A stretch of DNA of 64,000 nt from Cocos nucifera (lineage: Eukaryota > Streptophyta > Magnoliopsida > Arecales > Arecaceae), in assembly GCA_006176705.1 (NCBI GenBank), contig QRFJ01005303.1, positions 62,001 to 126,000 on the forward strand. Direction: 5' to 3'. The notes under the pieces were generated by a model. The model saw only the letters and a program-made list of their open reading frames with translations. It had not been told where the DNA came from and did not search any database. Position numbers and translations under genes: made by a program. Below, piece by piece: positions 10,885 through 21,523 of the stretch (positions are counted from its first letter, which is position 1; each line of letters starts with the position of its first letter).

Positions 10885-11473
10885 CGGACGGCCAAGAGGA
10901 ACGCCTTAATCAGGAACATGTAAATCTACAAAACAGTTATAGATCTATATCATATATCTCATATACAAATTTAGATCTAATCAAGGCATATTTTGCATAC
11001 ATCTCATGTATCAAATCATGCATGTTTTCAGATCTAAATTATCTCATAATAATCTAAAAAATTAGATTTAAATTGATCTAATCAAAATAAATTCTAATCT
11101 AGACAATTATGTAGAACTATTCTACAACTAGTCTAGACATGCATCTAATCATATCTCATATGATATTTAAAATTAAATAATTTTTATTTGCTGTTTATCA
11201 GATGTTATTATAACACTTATAATATCAGAAAAATAGTAAATAAGAAGATCTAAAATATGATTTAATCAGATTAAATCAAAGACATGCAAAACTATTCTAT
11301 AGAACTATTCTATTCTAGAACTAGTCATGCATATCTTCATGTTCTTAGATCCAAATCATTTAATTTTAATTTTTCTGATTTCAGATCTGATCACATCTCA
11401 TGTGACATCTGAAATCACTTTATTTTCTAATTAAAATAAAATTAAAATCAGATCTAAACAATTTAGAACCATG

Positions 11474-11485
11474 GCTCTGATACCA
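11474..11485 (-). other. Primer-binding site of element A
   Basis: Minus strand TGGTATCAGAGC, the exact complement of the 3' end of plant initiator-Met tRNA, 2 bp inside the 5' LTR. Confidence 0.92.
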
Positions 11486-12059
11486 GTTGAAGGGAAATCC
11501 TGATTTCCCGGTCCAGGTTCGTCCAGATCTGATTAGATCAAGAGATATATTTCAAAAATTTTCTCTTGATCTCAATCAGATCTTGATATGTTTCAGATCT
11601 GATTCTTATTATTTTAATAAATAAAATAAAATAAGATAAATTAAATCAAATTTAATTTACCTGATTTGGGTAATCCTATTACCCTGTAGATGATCCTGAT
11701 TGCAGCGGAAGGTTCTGGATCTTAGCCACGCAAGCGCCTGGCCTCTACCGGTATCCACTCAGGGTTGGATCTGGAGATCCTCTTCTTCTCTATCACACCT
11801 CCAAAAATTAGATCTGGATCTGATCTGGAGGATCTTCAAAACTCTTTTGAAGATCTGCAGTCGTCCTTTTGCAGCAGCGCAGCCTTCTTGCTTTTGATCG
11901 CCTTTCCTTGATCTGAATCGCACCAACCTAAATCCAAAACCCTTTTGGACGTGGAGAGGAGAAGGAGGAGAAGTTTAGGCATGGAGGAAGAGGGGAGAGG
12001 CAGCCTTGGGGCGTGGGAAATCTCTCTTTCACTTAGAATTAGGGTTGGGCGCAGGGTCT

Positions 12060-12067
12060 TATTTATA
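12060..12067 (-). promoter_or_regulatory. TATA box of the A 5' LTR promoter
   Basis: Minus-strand TATAAATA. This is the copy that would drive the genomic RNA of element A, with a start expected near 12030. Confidence 0.7.
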
Positions 12068-12374
12068 GACCTCTTGTGATCCAACTCCTCTTCCTCTCAA
12101 CCAATCACAACCCTTTGTGAAATCAGATCTAAATCTGATTGGTTGGAATAGAGACCCCTGGATTCCTCCTTAGAGGGCGCCTAAGACCAGTCAAACTGGA
12201 TTCTTAGTAGAACTCTGATTGGAATCCAAAAGGGAGGTGGAGTCCTTGTCCAACAAGGACTCCTAGGCGCCTCCTACTTGGGCTCACGCCACCCTTGGCG
12301 TGCGCCCTTCTCCTTGCCAGGTTCTGGCAGGGGGACAAGGCCCCCACCAGCTCTCCAATAGGTGCATGACATGT

Positions 12375-12441
12375 GGTCAAAAGTCAAAGGGTCAATGGTC
12401 AACGTTTGACCAGTCAAAGGTAGACTTTTGACCAAAGTCAA
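12375..12441 (-). promoter_or_regulatory. W-box cluster in A 5' LTR
   Basis: Eight TTGAC[C/T] cores on the two strands in 67 bp, about 310 bp upstream of the TATA box. One more than in the 3' LTR, because AAAGGGTCAA replaces AAAGTGTCAA. Confidence 0.6.
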
Positions 12442-13770
12442 AGAACAAGAAATGGCAGGTGACCAAAAATGGCAGGTAATGTCTTACAAATAAGACAACC
12501 TATTCTGACTTGGACAACCTCCAGTCAGACCATATGAAGGCCTCTGATTGAGCACAAACTCCTTTGGCTCAGTCAGGACAACTTATTTATGATAGTAAAA
12601 GAAGAACGTTAGGTTCAATCGAGTGCTAGCACGATTTCCTTGAACCTAATTGAATCTCATTCAGATCAATTGAACTAGATCAGTTCAATTGATGATCACC
12701 AGATTCAAACCCTTGTTTGTGTGACCCAGTTAGGTTCAGTTCTGTATGGTAATGGGATATGTCATGATCTCTATCATCGACATCATCGAAACTCCTTTCG
12801 ATGGATCAGAACTCTTCTGATTCGAACAGCTAGAATGATCGATCATCTAAATCATTCTAATTGCTCCCAAAATCCACCAGTGACACCTAGCAGTATATGG
12901 TGGCAACCCATCAGAGCTGAATGCGAACCTCTTGGTGCAGCTACCTGTGTGATTAAGTTCTTCTATCTTGAGCCCCGATCAGATTAGGGTTAAGGTGAAC
13001 TCGTCAAACCCTAGTCTCTGTCATATGATGTAATCATTCGATTCGAGTCCAATGTGAAAATCTAAATAGAAACTCTTTCTATTATTTCACTCTACCATGG
13101 CCATGGATTTCTGGACTTGATTCTCATGATCATCATAGGGCTACTCCTCTACCACCGAGGTAGATAGATCCCATCTTGATGCAATCCAGTTCCTACAATG
13201 AACATGCTATAGCCAACATACACCTCAGGGTTCCATATGGCTAGGAGACCGAGTAATGGTGTAGTCAAACTATAACACCCTCAAGGTGAACTGCCGATGC
13301 ATCTCAGGTCAAAGAACCAGACACACTACTGCAGCATCGAGTCAGTCATTGACGAGAAGGTAGACTTCCCTAATGACTACTCGAGGTGGTCACGCTCAGT
13401 GCCCTCGTTCTCTAACGAGTACCTGTACTCTCGCTCCGGTGTCTCCACACCGTAGACTCAAGACTCATCTACTAAAGAGAAGCGATCGTACACCAACCTT
13501 CCAGATCAATCACCATCCTCGTGATGATCCTATGGTCGGGAGCTGTTTATGAGTTAATAATGATTATTCATGTCTTAAATTTTCAACTCTTGAAAATATG
13601 AATTATCATTACCATTAACTCAAAGGATGTATCACAGACACTAAATACACAGGTGTGATAGAAAATAATCCATTTCATTAATTATAGTCAAAATTACAAT
13701 TTTGCCCCTAGAAGTGTATTACAAGTGTCAGCCAATTCTGGCTTCTAGGGCACATATATCTAACAAAGAC

Positions 13771-14263
13771 CCCTAGGATCGATCCAGACCCTGGCCTAAA
13801 AAAGACCCTCGCATAACTCTGCCCGAGCACTGAGTCAGCTCAGTCTCAGCACTGAACCGACTAAGTTTCACTAGGTTGGCTCAGTCTAAAACTGAGCCAG
13901 TCTAGTTCTTTGTCGTGCCTACAGTCCTAAAACTCGATCTTTCTATTTTGCTTGTGCTCTGAGAGTTAGCCAATCCAATTTTGGACTGAGCTGGCTAACC
14001 TACAGAAAATGTTCTTTCTACAGTCTTAATTCTCCAACTTTGGTTCCTTGCTCCACCTTGAATCTCAGATCTCCGAAGCACCAACCAAGCTCCTTGAGGT
14101 CCTCAATACCCAAACCTCAAACCCATGGAGAGTTACATGCCGCCTCCACCCTAGGATAACTCCTGTCCTGGCTTTAAGACCACACCTATCCTAGCCTCTC
14201 TGGAGCCCTCATCCTGGCTCCATCCATGGCCTCTCAAGGCTTGGGAGCACCACACCACCTACA
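13771..14263 (-). repeat. 5' LTR of element B, part 2
   Basis: Resumes after the second AAGAC and ends cctaca followed by TSD TAATA. Together with 3186-3573 it makes exactly 881 bp, the length of the left LTR. Confidence 0.88.
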
Positions 14264-14268
14264 TAATA

Positions 14269-16129
14269 CTCTCTGGACAGCTCTTAGACTTGTGCCCAAC
14301 TTCTTGGGTATAGAGAGGGGAGAAAGAATATCAGAGGGAGGCATGTAAGAGAGGAGGGAAGCCTTGCAGCATGGTGAAAGGGAGAAGCACTAGAAACCTA
14401 GGCGCAGATAAGTTTTAAATAGATCCTACTATGCCATGCAGTGCCACATCACCTTGGCCAATCAAATTTCATGATGTAATCAAATTTTAATTTGATTGGT
14501 GAAGTGATGTCACCTAATCTAATCAAGTAAGAGATCCCTCAAACTCTCCATAGGTGGTGCGATAGATAGATAGGCCCAACATCTTTGGCATCTAAGAGTT
14601 CATCTTTATCAAATGTCCTAGAATCCCATCTATATGGGACTACTCCTTCTATCCGCATGGGGTGCATGCCTAGGGTGGCATGCATCCTCTCTCTTTCCTC
14701 CTTTAGTAGGAGGACAAGAGCCCCAAGTGCTCTCAAATGGGCGCACGCCACATGGCCCTTTGTCCAAGTGTCCAGGGTCAACTATTGACTAATGTCCAAA
14801 ACAAAAAAATGACAGGTGATAGGAATTGACAAGTATTATCTTAAATTCAACTAATGAATTAAAATAATCTTTTTCTGACCTAGACAAGCTCTAGTTAGAC
14901 TAAAACAAGATTCTTGAGTGAGCTCAAACAAATTTGACTTAGCCGAGATGAACTAGAATGATTATAGAAGAAGAATGTTAGACTCAATCGTGTGCTAGCA
15001 TGATTTTCTTGAATCTAATTTTATCTAATCCAAATCAACTAAATTGGGTTAGCCCAATTGATGATATCTAGATCCAAATTCCTATTTGTGGGATCCAGTT
15101 AGGTTTAGTTCCGTATGATAGTGAGATATGTCGCAATCTCCATCATTGATATCATCAAAATACCTTTTGATGGACCAAAATTTTTTTAATTCATATAATT
15201 AGAATGAACGATCATCAAGATTATTCTAATTGCTCTCAAAATCCATCAATGACACCTAGTAATATATGGTGGCAAGCCATCAGGACCAAAAATAGAACCT
15301 CTCGATGCAGCTACTTATGTGATTGGGTTCTTCTATCTGAGCCCCAATAGGATTAGGGTTAAGGTGAACTCGTCAAACCCAACATCCATCATATGAATTA
15401 ATCATTCAATTCGAGTCCGATGTGAAACCCTAATAGAAACTCTTTCTATCATCTTCACACTGCTATGGCCATGGGCTTAAGGACTCAATCTCATGATCAT
15501 CATAGGGCTACTCCTCATTTACCAAGGTAGATAGATCCTCTGTTGGTGCAATCCAATTTCTACAATGAACATGCTATAGCCAATGTATACCTCAGGATTT
15601 TGAATGGCTAAGAGATCGAGTTATGGTGTAGTCAAACTATTACACCCTTAAGGTGAACTATCGATTCACCTCAGGTTAGAAAACCAGACACACCACTACA
15701 GCATCGAGCTAGTCATCGATGAAAAGGTAGACTCCCTTATGACTACTCAAGGAGGTCATACTTAGTGCTCTTATTCTCTAACGAGTACTTGTACTCTGCT
15801 CTGATGTCTTCACACCATAGACTTAAGACTCATCTATCCTAAGAAAGCGATCATACACCAATCTTCTGAATCGATCACCATCCTTGTGATGATCCTATGG
15901 TCAGGAGTAATTTATGAGTTAATTATAAAAATTCATGTCTTAAATTTTTAACTCTTGAAAATATGAATTGTCATTACCATTAACTCAGAGGATGTATCAT
16001 AGATACTTTAAATACATACTATGATAGAAAATAATTTTTTTATTAATTTATAGTCAAAATTATAAAATTGCCCTTAGAAATGTATTACAAGTGTTTAGCC
16101 AATATGGCTTCTAGGACACACATCTAACA
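14269..16129 (-). repeat. 5' LTR of element D, part 2
   Basis: Resumes D's LTR after element B and ends catctaaca, the A-family LTR terminus. With 235-645 it totals 2,272 bp. It is clearly older than A: many transitions and no intact W-box cluster (only scattered TTGAC near 14780). Confidence 0.82.
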
Positions 16130-16508
16130 AATCCAAGGTGGCGTGCACCCCTAGAAAGTCTTCAGGGGATGCACTCCCCTATCCTTTCTTTCCTGCAATG
16201 GGTCATCTCATGTTCCGATAGTGATAAGAATTGGTAGGTCTTGTCCTATCGAATATAGAAATTAGCAAGTATTGTTCTATTAACATTTGATGGATTAGGA
16301 TAATATTTTTCTAATCTAGACAAACTCCAGTCACAAAGCCATATAGGGTTCCTAGGTGAGCCTAAATGAATTAGCTCAGTCAAGATGAACTAGAAAGATT
16401 ATAGAAGGAGAAAGTTAGGCTCAGTCATGTGCAAGCATAATTTTCTTGAATCTAATTGGATCTAATCCAAATTAATCGAATTGGATTAGCTCAATTTATG
16501 GCATCTAG
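16130..16508 (-). repeat. LTR fragment E (target of D and F)
   Basis: The interior of another, older A-family LTR, corresponding to A 4380-4790 (region from the GCACC block to the CAATTGATG block). Its left part would lie beyond D outside the window. Its continuation is cut off by F at 16509; the five bases before F are TCTAG. Confidence 0.7.
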
Positions 16509-19004
16509 TGTTGGAAATTATGTCCCAAAGTTAATCATCCGCCTATTGATGGTTAAGCTATTTTATAATTATAATTAATTTATTAATTAATAAAAATATT
16601 TTAGCATCTTTTTTCTTACAAGTTTATATCTTCTAATGAACTTCATTATTGTGATGAAGTCCTTAGGATTGTTTAGTTTCGATAAAGAGAGGATTTATTG
16701 ATTAGTCCTTAAATTTATTTACGACCAAATGATAGGCTGTTAATTAGGACAACAATGTCAATCGAGCATAGGTCGCTATATGTCATATTGATTGGTTGTC
16801 CTCTTAACCAAGCAGTGTGGAGATACTGGTATGGCATATAGGTAAAATGTATGGGTACATCATCATTGAACGTGACCAACTTCAGAGCATTCTACTATCG
16901 AGAATGTCTCTGATGGGATATAGGTATAAATATCCCTTAGACCTGAGATCACCTCAGTGACTTGCAAGCAACTCACTATGCTTTGGTATCAGACTAACTA
17001 AATTTCTAATTTAGCAATGGAAGGCTTCTAGGCATAGTCAAGTACTTACAAAGTCAGAGTGTGATCAAGATGAAATTGACCACTCCAAGAGTTGGAGAAG
17101 AATGTATCACTGTATTTCAATATAGCAAAACCTTGACCAACGTAATCCATCAGATGGATTTGATATTTTGAAATACAATGTGGACAACCTGATTAAAGTT
17201 GATAGTTGAACTTTGAGGTGTCTTACGAGCATTATGGTCAAGGAGATGAATTATATGGAAACTATATCCACATGGATTCTAAGGATGGTATTCTATACCT
17301 TCGACCTATTCGAACGTCGGATATCATTGCTAGATGGTCAGTTTGATTAGTTTAGAAATTTATTTCTATACTACCGACTTAGGTTCAGACCTATGAGATC
17401 ACACACATTAGAGCTTATGATTTGATCGGATGGTTGATCAATGATTAAGAATCATTCTATGGTTAAACAAACAATATGATTGGTGTTTAACCTAATGCAA
17501 GTGTTGCAGGAGGATCGATTAGCAATTAGATTGCTAATTGGCTTAATTTGATTAAGCTAATAGGCTAAGATTAAGTCTAATTAAATATTATTTAATTAGA
17601 TTTAGTTTGGGCTTGATTGAATCAAGTCCAATTGGTTTATTGGATAAGCTAAGTGCAAGGAAGAACTAGTCCTAGTCTAACTAGGACTCGAATTAACCTA
17701 ATTTTCTAATTTAATTAAAAAATAAATTAAAATTAAATCTAATTTAATCTAATTTAATTAAGTTTTTAAAAAAGTTAGGATCTTATTTAATTAGATTGAT
17801 TTAATCTTGATTTTATTTAGTTAAAAGATCTTGTTTGATCAAGTCAAAATAGGAGTCCTAGTGTGACTAGGACTCCCTATCACTTGCGTCACTTAATCCT
17901 CACACCCCATGCCAATTTTGTTTTATTTCTTATGTAAAAATTCTCCACTCCCATGGCTTCTCACATCCTCTTTCTCTTCTCTTTTTCTCATAAGGCAATT
18001 TGTTGGATGACCAAGTCAAAAGAGGAGTTAGTTTTGCTTAGGATTCTATGAGATAGAATCCTTGTTGACCAAAACACCATCCCTTGAGTGCCACCCCCTC
18101 TTTTAATTAATTCTTCTCTTATTTCATGAAAATAATCTCTTTCTTTATGCACCCTCACTTGCTGGTCCATGCCAATAATTGTGGAGGAGGCATCCAAGAG
18201 TTCGACATCCCAACAACTTCCCATGTTTGGATATTCCTAATCTAAGATTTTGATCTAACTTGGAATCTTCTTTTTTTTTATTTATTGGATGAATTTTATT
18301 CTAATTTTTTTATGAAATATAGAGCATTAGGAGATGTTTGGGGTGTGCAAAAATTAGAGGAAGAGGGTCCTTGGGTGTGGGGGTTCCCTAGACACCAAAC
18401 TAGGTGTCTAGGTAAGAGAAAAGAGAAGAAGAAGAGGGTCTTCTTCTAGGGCTATTTTATTTTCAATCTCTCCTCATTTTTTTGAGTTTTTTCTAAGAGA
18501 GTCTCAGATCAGTAAACTCTCATCTTTATTTTCATATTTTTAAGAGTCTAAATTTTGAAGAAGAAAGCATCGGATCGACCATCGAAGAAGGATCATCATA
18601 GTACTAGCATGCTGTGCTGATTTCCTGCATCGAACTTTAGATCAGAGATCGTAGGCTCATGTGGATGACTCCTAGAGGTCGGATGCATGTGTGACTCATG
18701 ACATCATCCTCAAGCCTGGATCAGTAAGTTAGAATATCTAACTTGCTCAGGTAATAGATATGATCTATAAACTTCATACCTGCATTTGATGTAGTGTAGA
18801 TCTAGGTTGATTTGATCAACCTTTTACTTTCTTATTTGATTTTAATTTTTGATTTAATATCATACCTTGATCACATAATAGATCTAAGATCTAGGTATTT
18901 ATATATTTATTTAAATAAATATTTAATTTATTTAAGTCTTTCACTGTAAGATCTTGAAAAAGTTTTCAAGATCTACCTGTAAAACTCTAGATCTGGTTCC
19001 TTCA
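16509..19004 (+). repeat. 5' LTR of element F
   Basis: 2,496 bp from TGTTGGAAATT to GGTTCCTTCA, the same CCTTCA end as the A family. There is no second copy in the window, so the boundary rests on the TG/CA ends and the PBS 2 bp further on. Confidence 0.8.
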
Positions 19005-19006
19005 AT

Positions 19007-19018
19007 TGGTATCAAAGC
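19007..19018 (+). other. Primer-binding site of element F
   Basis: TGGTATCAAAGC, one change from the initiator-Met tRNA complement. Confidence 0.82.
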
Positions 19019-19149
19019 AAGACTGTTATTACTTAATTTTTATGCATATTTAGATTATTTCTTAGATTCGATATAACTTATAATTTAATTATTAAATCTA
19101 AAATTAAAAAAAAAAATTTAGATCTCACGAACTGCCATAAGGTTGTCCT

Positions 19150-19173
19150 ACTGTAAGGTTTATCCCTTACAGT
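19150..19173 (+). other. Hairpin 1 in F leader
   Basis: ACTGTAAGG, 6-nt loop TTTATC, CCTTACAGT. Confidence 0.65.
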
Positions 19174-19323
19174 GAATAGATTGTCCTAGTTCATGATGAT
19201 CTAACTCTAATAATAAATTTATTAGATTTGATCAAATTTTATTTATAATTTAATAAATTTAAAATAGTTTTAGATCTAAAAATAAAATATTTTAAATTAT
19301 ACGGACTGCCATAAGGTTGTTCT

Positions 19324-19347
19324 ACTGTAAGGTTTACCCCTTACAGT
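19324..19347 (+). other. Hairpin 2 in F leader
   Basis: ACTGTAAGG, loop TTTACC, CCTTACAGT. The stem is identical to hairpin 1, inside a duplicated block of about 70 bp. Confidence 0.65.
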
Positions 19348-20922
19348 GAATAGGTTATCCTAGTACGTGCTGATCTAAAATATTGATCATAAAAATTTAA
19401 ATTAAATTTAAGATATTTTATGATCTAATTAAAAATATTTTAATCTAGTTTTAATCTTTATAAATATGTTAGATTTGATCTAGTAAGATTTATAATTGAT
19501 TATTATTAAAACTCTTTCAATTACATGAACCTGTTTAGATTAGATCTAAAGTAGATTCATGTTTATGTTACTTGTATATTGATTATGAATCAAACATGCA
19601 ACTTGGTTGACAGAATCATGTTGTAAAAATATTTTACAAACATGAAAACTATTTTCGAAAAGCCAAACCTCAACCCTCAGCCCAAAACTTAATTAAGAAT
19701 TAAGAAGTTGTTTGATTAGGTTCTAGGATTGTAAATTGAAGATCCTTTGACACGAATCATAACACATTGGATTAATGGGTTAGTGGGGATTAGGTCCATT
19801 AATTAGGTTTGACCTAGGGTTAGATTAAAGAATGTACTTAATTAGAGAATTGACTAAATCTAATCAATTGTTGTCTTAGATTAGGTCAAGGATTCTCTAG
19901 ATCAATTGCAACTGTTGTAGTTGGTCAAGTCCATGTCTTTAACAAGACCCAAGATGGACTTGATTTTTGGCTATGCGGTCTAGCATGAACTATTAGGTTG
20001 ATCTAATTAAAACTAATTAAACCAGTTGGTGTCTAAGGTAAACTAGATTAGTGGTTTTTAATTGGCAGCCCACTTACCTGGCCATTTTTGATGGTGTCTA
20101 AAGCAAGCCTGACAGACCCTTCCATTGATTGAACTTACCTGATCTCTTGGTGAGATTATGTTTTGATTAAATTGCTTAACTATTCGAGCTGACCCATGTC
20201 AACTAGATAAATCAGTTTGACTAATTTAGGTGCTCCTAGATCAGCCTATTAATGGTCTTCCTTAAGCTAACTTAGTGAAGTTAGTGGGAGGATCATGACA
20301 AGCTGGTTAATCTGACCCACTAGCTTTTATAAATTAAATGCTCTAAAATTATTTGGACTCTAAAATAAAATAGTTATATGATAACTGAAACATAGCCTCC
20401 CATTAAAGTGGATGATAATGGGTCCATCAATTGGATAATCATTGGAGGCCCAAAGGCCTGGTGCATATTGATTGATGAAATTATCATTCATTATATGATC
20501 TCTTAGATATATCTTTCTAAATGGTGGTTAGATAGGCCAACCAAAGTTGGGCCTGATCATTCATTGGTTGGATAGGCCATGTATGGTCATGTTAATGGTT
20601 GGACCTAACTGGACCCTTTTTTGAGAAGGCCAAAGCCAACTGATTAGGGCCTAGGGTAAAATTTAATTACTAAAAATTATTTGGAAAAATAATTATTTAT
20701 GAACCTATCCATAGATGTACATGGGTGGGCCAACCAAAGTTAGGCTCATGTACAGTCTATGTGGATTCTAGTATCCACTAAGAAATTAGGATAATTCCTC
20801 GAATTGGAGGTAGAGGCTACCAATTCGAATAAAATAGTGAGAAAAATCTTTTGATTAAAGTCCAAATCTTTAGGTTTAATGAATCAATTACTAATTAGAT
20901 TTTGATTTTTCTTTATGCAGAT

Positions 20923-21096
20923 ATGGCCACTTCCTTATCGCTCTGATCATTGTTGGACAATGATAAGTTGGTGGGACCCAACTTCGGTAGCTGGTACCGA
21001 AAGTTGAAGATTGTCCTAGAGCATGAACGGATCCTATATGTACTGACAGATCCTGCACCTGAGGAGCCAGCTGTCAATGCACGTGGAATAGTCAGA
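20923..21096 (+). pseudogene. gag: Truncated copia gag of element F
   Basis: ATG at 20923 opens a frame with the copia gag N-terminus: LVGPNFGSWYRKLKIVLEHE, followed by RILYVLTDPAPEEPAV. Codon 8 is TGA, so translation would stop almost at once. Only 58 codons remain before the sequence switches to antisense G pol. It belongs to a gag subgroup distinct from that of A (WYRKLKIVLEHE against WLRNYKIVLGSE). The product would have been the particle shell protein. Confidence 0.82.
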
Positions 21097-21523
21097 CCAC
21101 TAACCTAGCTTTGAATGTTTCTACACTTATCTTTCTCTTGTAGATCAATTTATACCTAATAGGTACTATACCTTCAGGTAGATCTACCAAGCTCCAAATT
21201 TGGTTTGAGCGCATTGAGTCAATCTCTGATTTCATTACCTCAAACTATTTCTCGGAGTCGATATCTAATATCATCTCGTTATAGGTTTTGGGATCATCAC
21301 CATGAACCACATTTCCTATGAGGATTGTTTTCTCTACGTTCTCTAAAATAGTACCTAAGTATCTTTCAGGAGGATGAAAAATTCTTTCTGATCTATGAGG
21401 TGGATGAGGTAGTGATTGGACTAGCTCAATCTGATTGAATTTCATAGGATCCTTAACTTATTGCTCTTAGGAGACTTTCTCCTTGAGCCTAATCTACCTT
21501 CCGATGCCACCATCTTCAATAAA
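21097..21523 (-). pseudogene. pol: N-terminal RT fragment of element G
   Basis: This matches A/P RT between the integrase-RT stop and the KARLVAKGY block. Readable pieces include NQIELVQSLPHPPHRSERIF and GNVVHGDDPKTYNEMILDID (21245-21445). It is cut off at the F junction before the catalytic YVDD, so no RT activity is possible. The codon preceding it (21524-21526) is the same in-frame TAG seen in A and P. Confidence 0.8.

Larger units (their letters stand above)
9614..11473 (-). other. 5' leader of element A
   Basis: About 1.86 kb between PBS and gag with no protein homology. It contains a 23-bp direct repeat (9912-10015) and an 11-bp inverted repeat (10822-10884). Leaders of this size carry packaging and dimerisation signals in LTR elements, so a structural role is plausible but inferred. 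Confidence 0.75.
3574..13765 (-). mobile_element. Element A: full-length Angela-like Ty1/copia retrotransposon
   Basis: A 10,192-bp element with LTRs at 3574-5859 and 11488-13765 and a perfect TSD AAGAC (3569-3573 and 13766-13770). PBS, PPT, TATA box, leader, gag, protease, integrase, RT and RNase H occur in copia order on the minus strand. The LTR 5' end (TGTTAGATATATGTGCCCTA) resembles Angela/BARE LTR starts as I remember them, so the lineage is provisional. Coding capacity is lost through several one-base indels, an in-frame stop at 7456-7458 and a 197-bp RNase H deletion. The two LTRs are close to identical over most of their length but carry different subtype markers. Confidence 0.95.
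11488..13765 (-). repeat. 5' LTR of element A
   Basis: 2,278 bp with TG...CA ends, TATA box at 12060-12067 and W-box cluster at 12375-12441. Subtype markers (GGGCGCCTAAG, AAAGGGTCAATGG, GCGATCG, GAGCTGTTTATG) match LTR Q and differ from A's 3' LTR. Confidence 0.95.
646..14263 (-). mobile_element. Element B: gag-only, non-autonomous copia-type LTR element (split by element A)
   Basis: Two LTRs of 881 bp each flank a 1,659-bp internal region (1527-3185). The right LTR is split by A at 3573/13771. TSD TAATA is at 641-645 and 14264-14268. The minus-strand order is 5' LTR, PBS, gag with zinc knuckle, non-coding tail, PPT, 3' LTR. No protease, integrase, RT or RNase H is visible, so the element must have moved in trans. 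Without the insertion its length is 3,421 bp. Size and gag-only content fit the terminal-repeat-with-GAG (TR-GAG) class of plant elements; the class assignment is inference. Confidence 0.88.
19019..20922 (+). other. 5' leader of element F
   Basis: 1.9 kb of AT-rich non-coding sequence. Two related blocks (about 19127-19205 and 19300-19375) each carry a perfect 9-bp hairpin. TTTCTTTATGCAG just before gag resembles a 3' splice site (suggestive only). Confidence 0.7.
16509..21096 (+). mobile_element. Element F: 5' portion of a copia retrotransposon
   Basis: Complete 5' LTR, PBS, 1.9-kb leader and first 58 codons of gag, then an abrupt join at about 21096/21097 to the oppositely oriented pol of G. 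Everything downstream, including the 3' LTR, is missing. The LTR start TGTTGGAAATTATGTCCC is Angela-like. Confidence 0.85.

Noticed and set aside
17988..18224. A 78-codon minus-strand frame in LTR F
   Set aside because: Antisense in LTR U3, no motif, single copy.
20905..20922. TTTCTTTATGCAG before F gag as a functional splice acceptor (spliced gag mRNA)
   Set aside because: No matching donor could be identified with confidence in the leader and the gag has an early stop; kept only as a remark.
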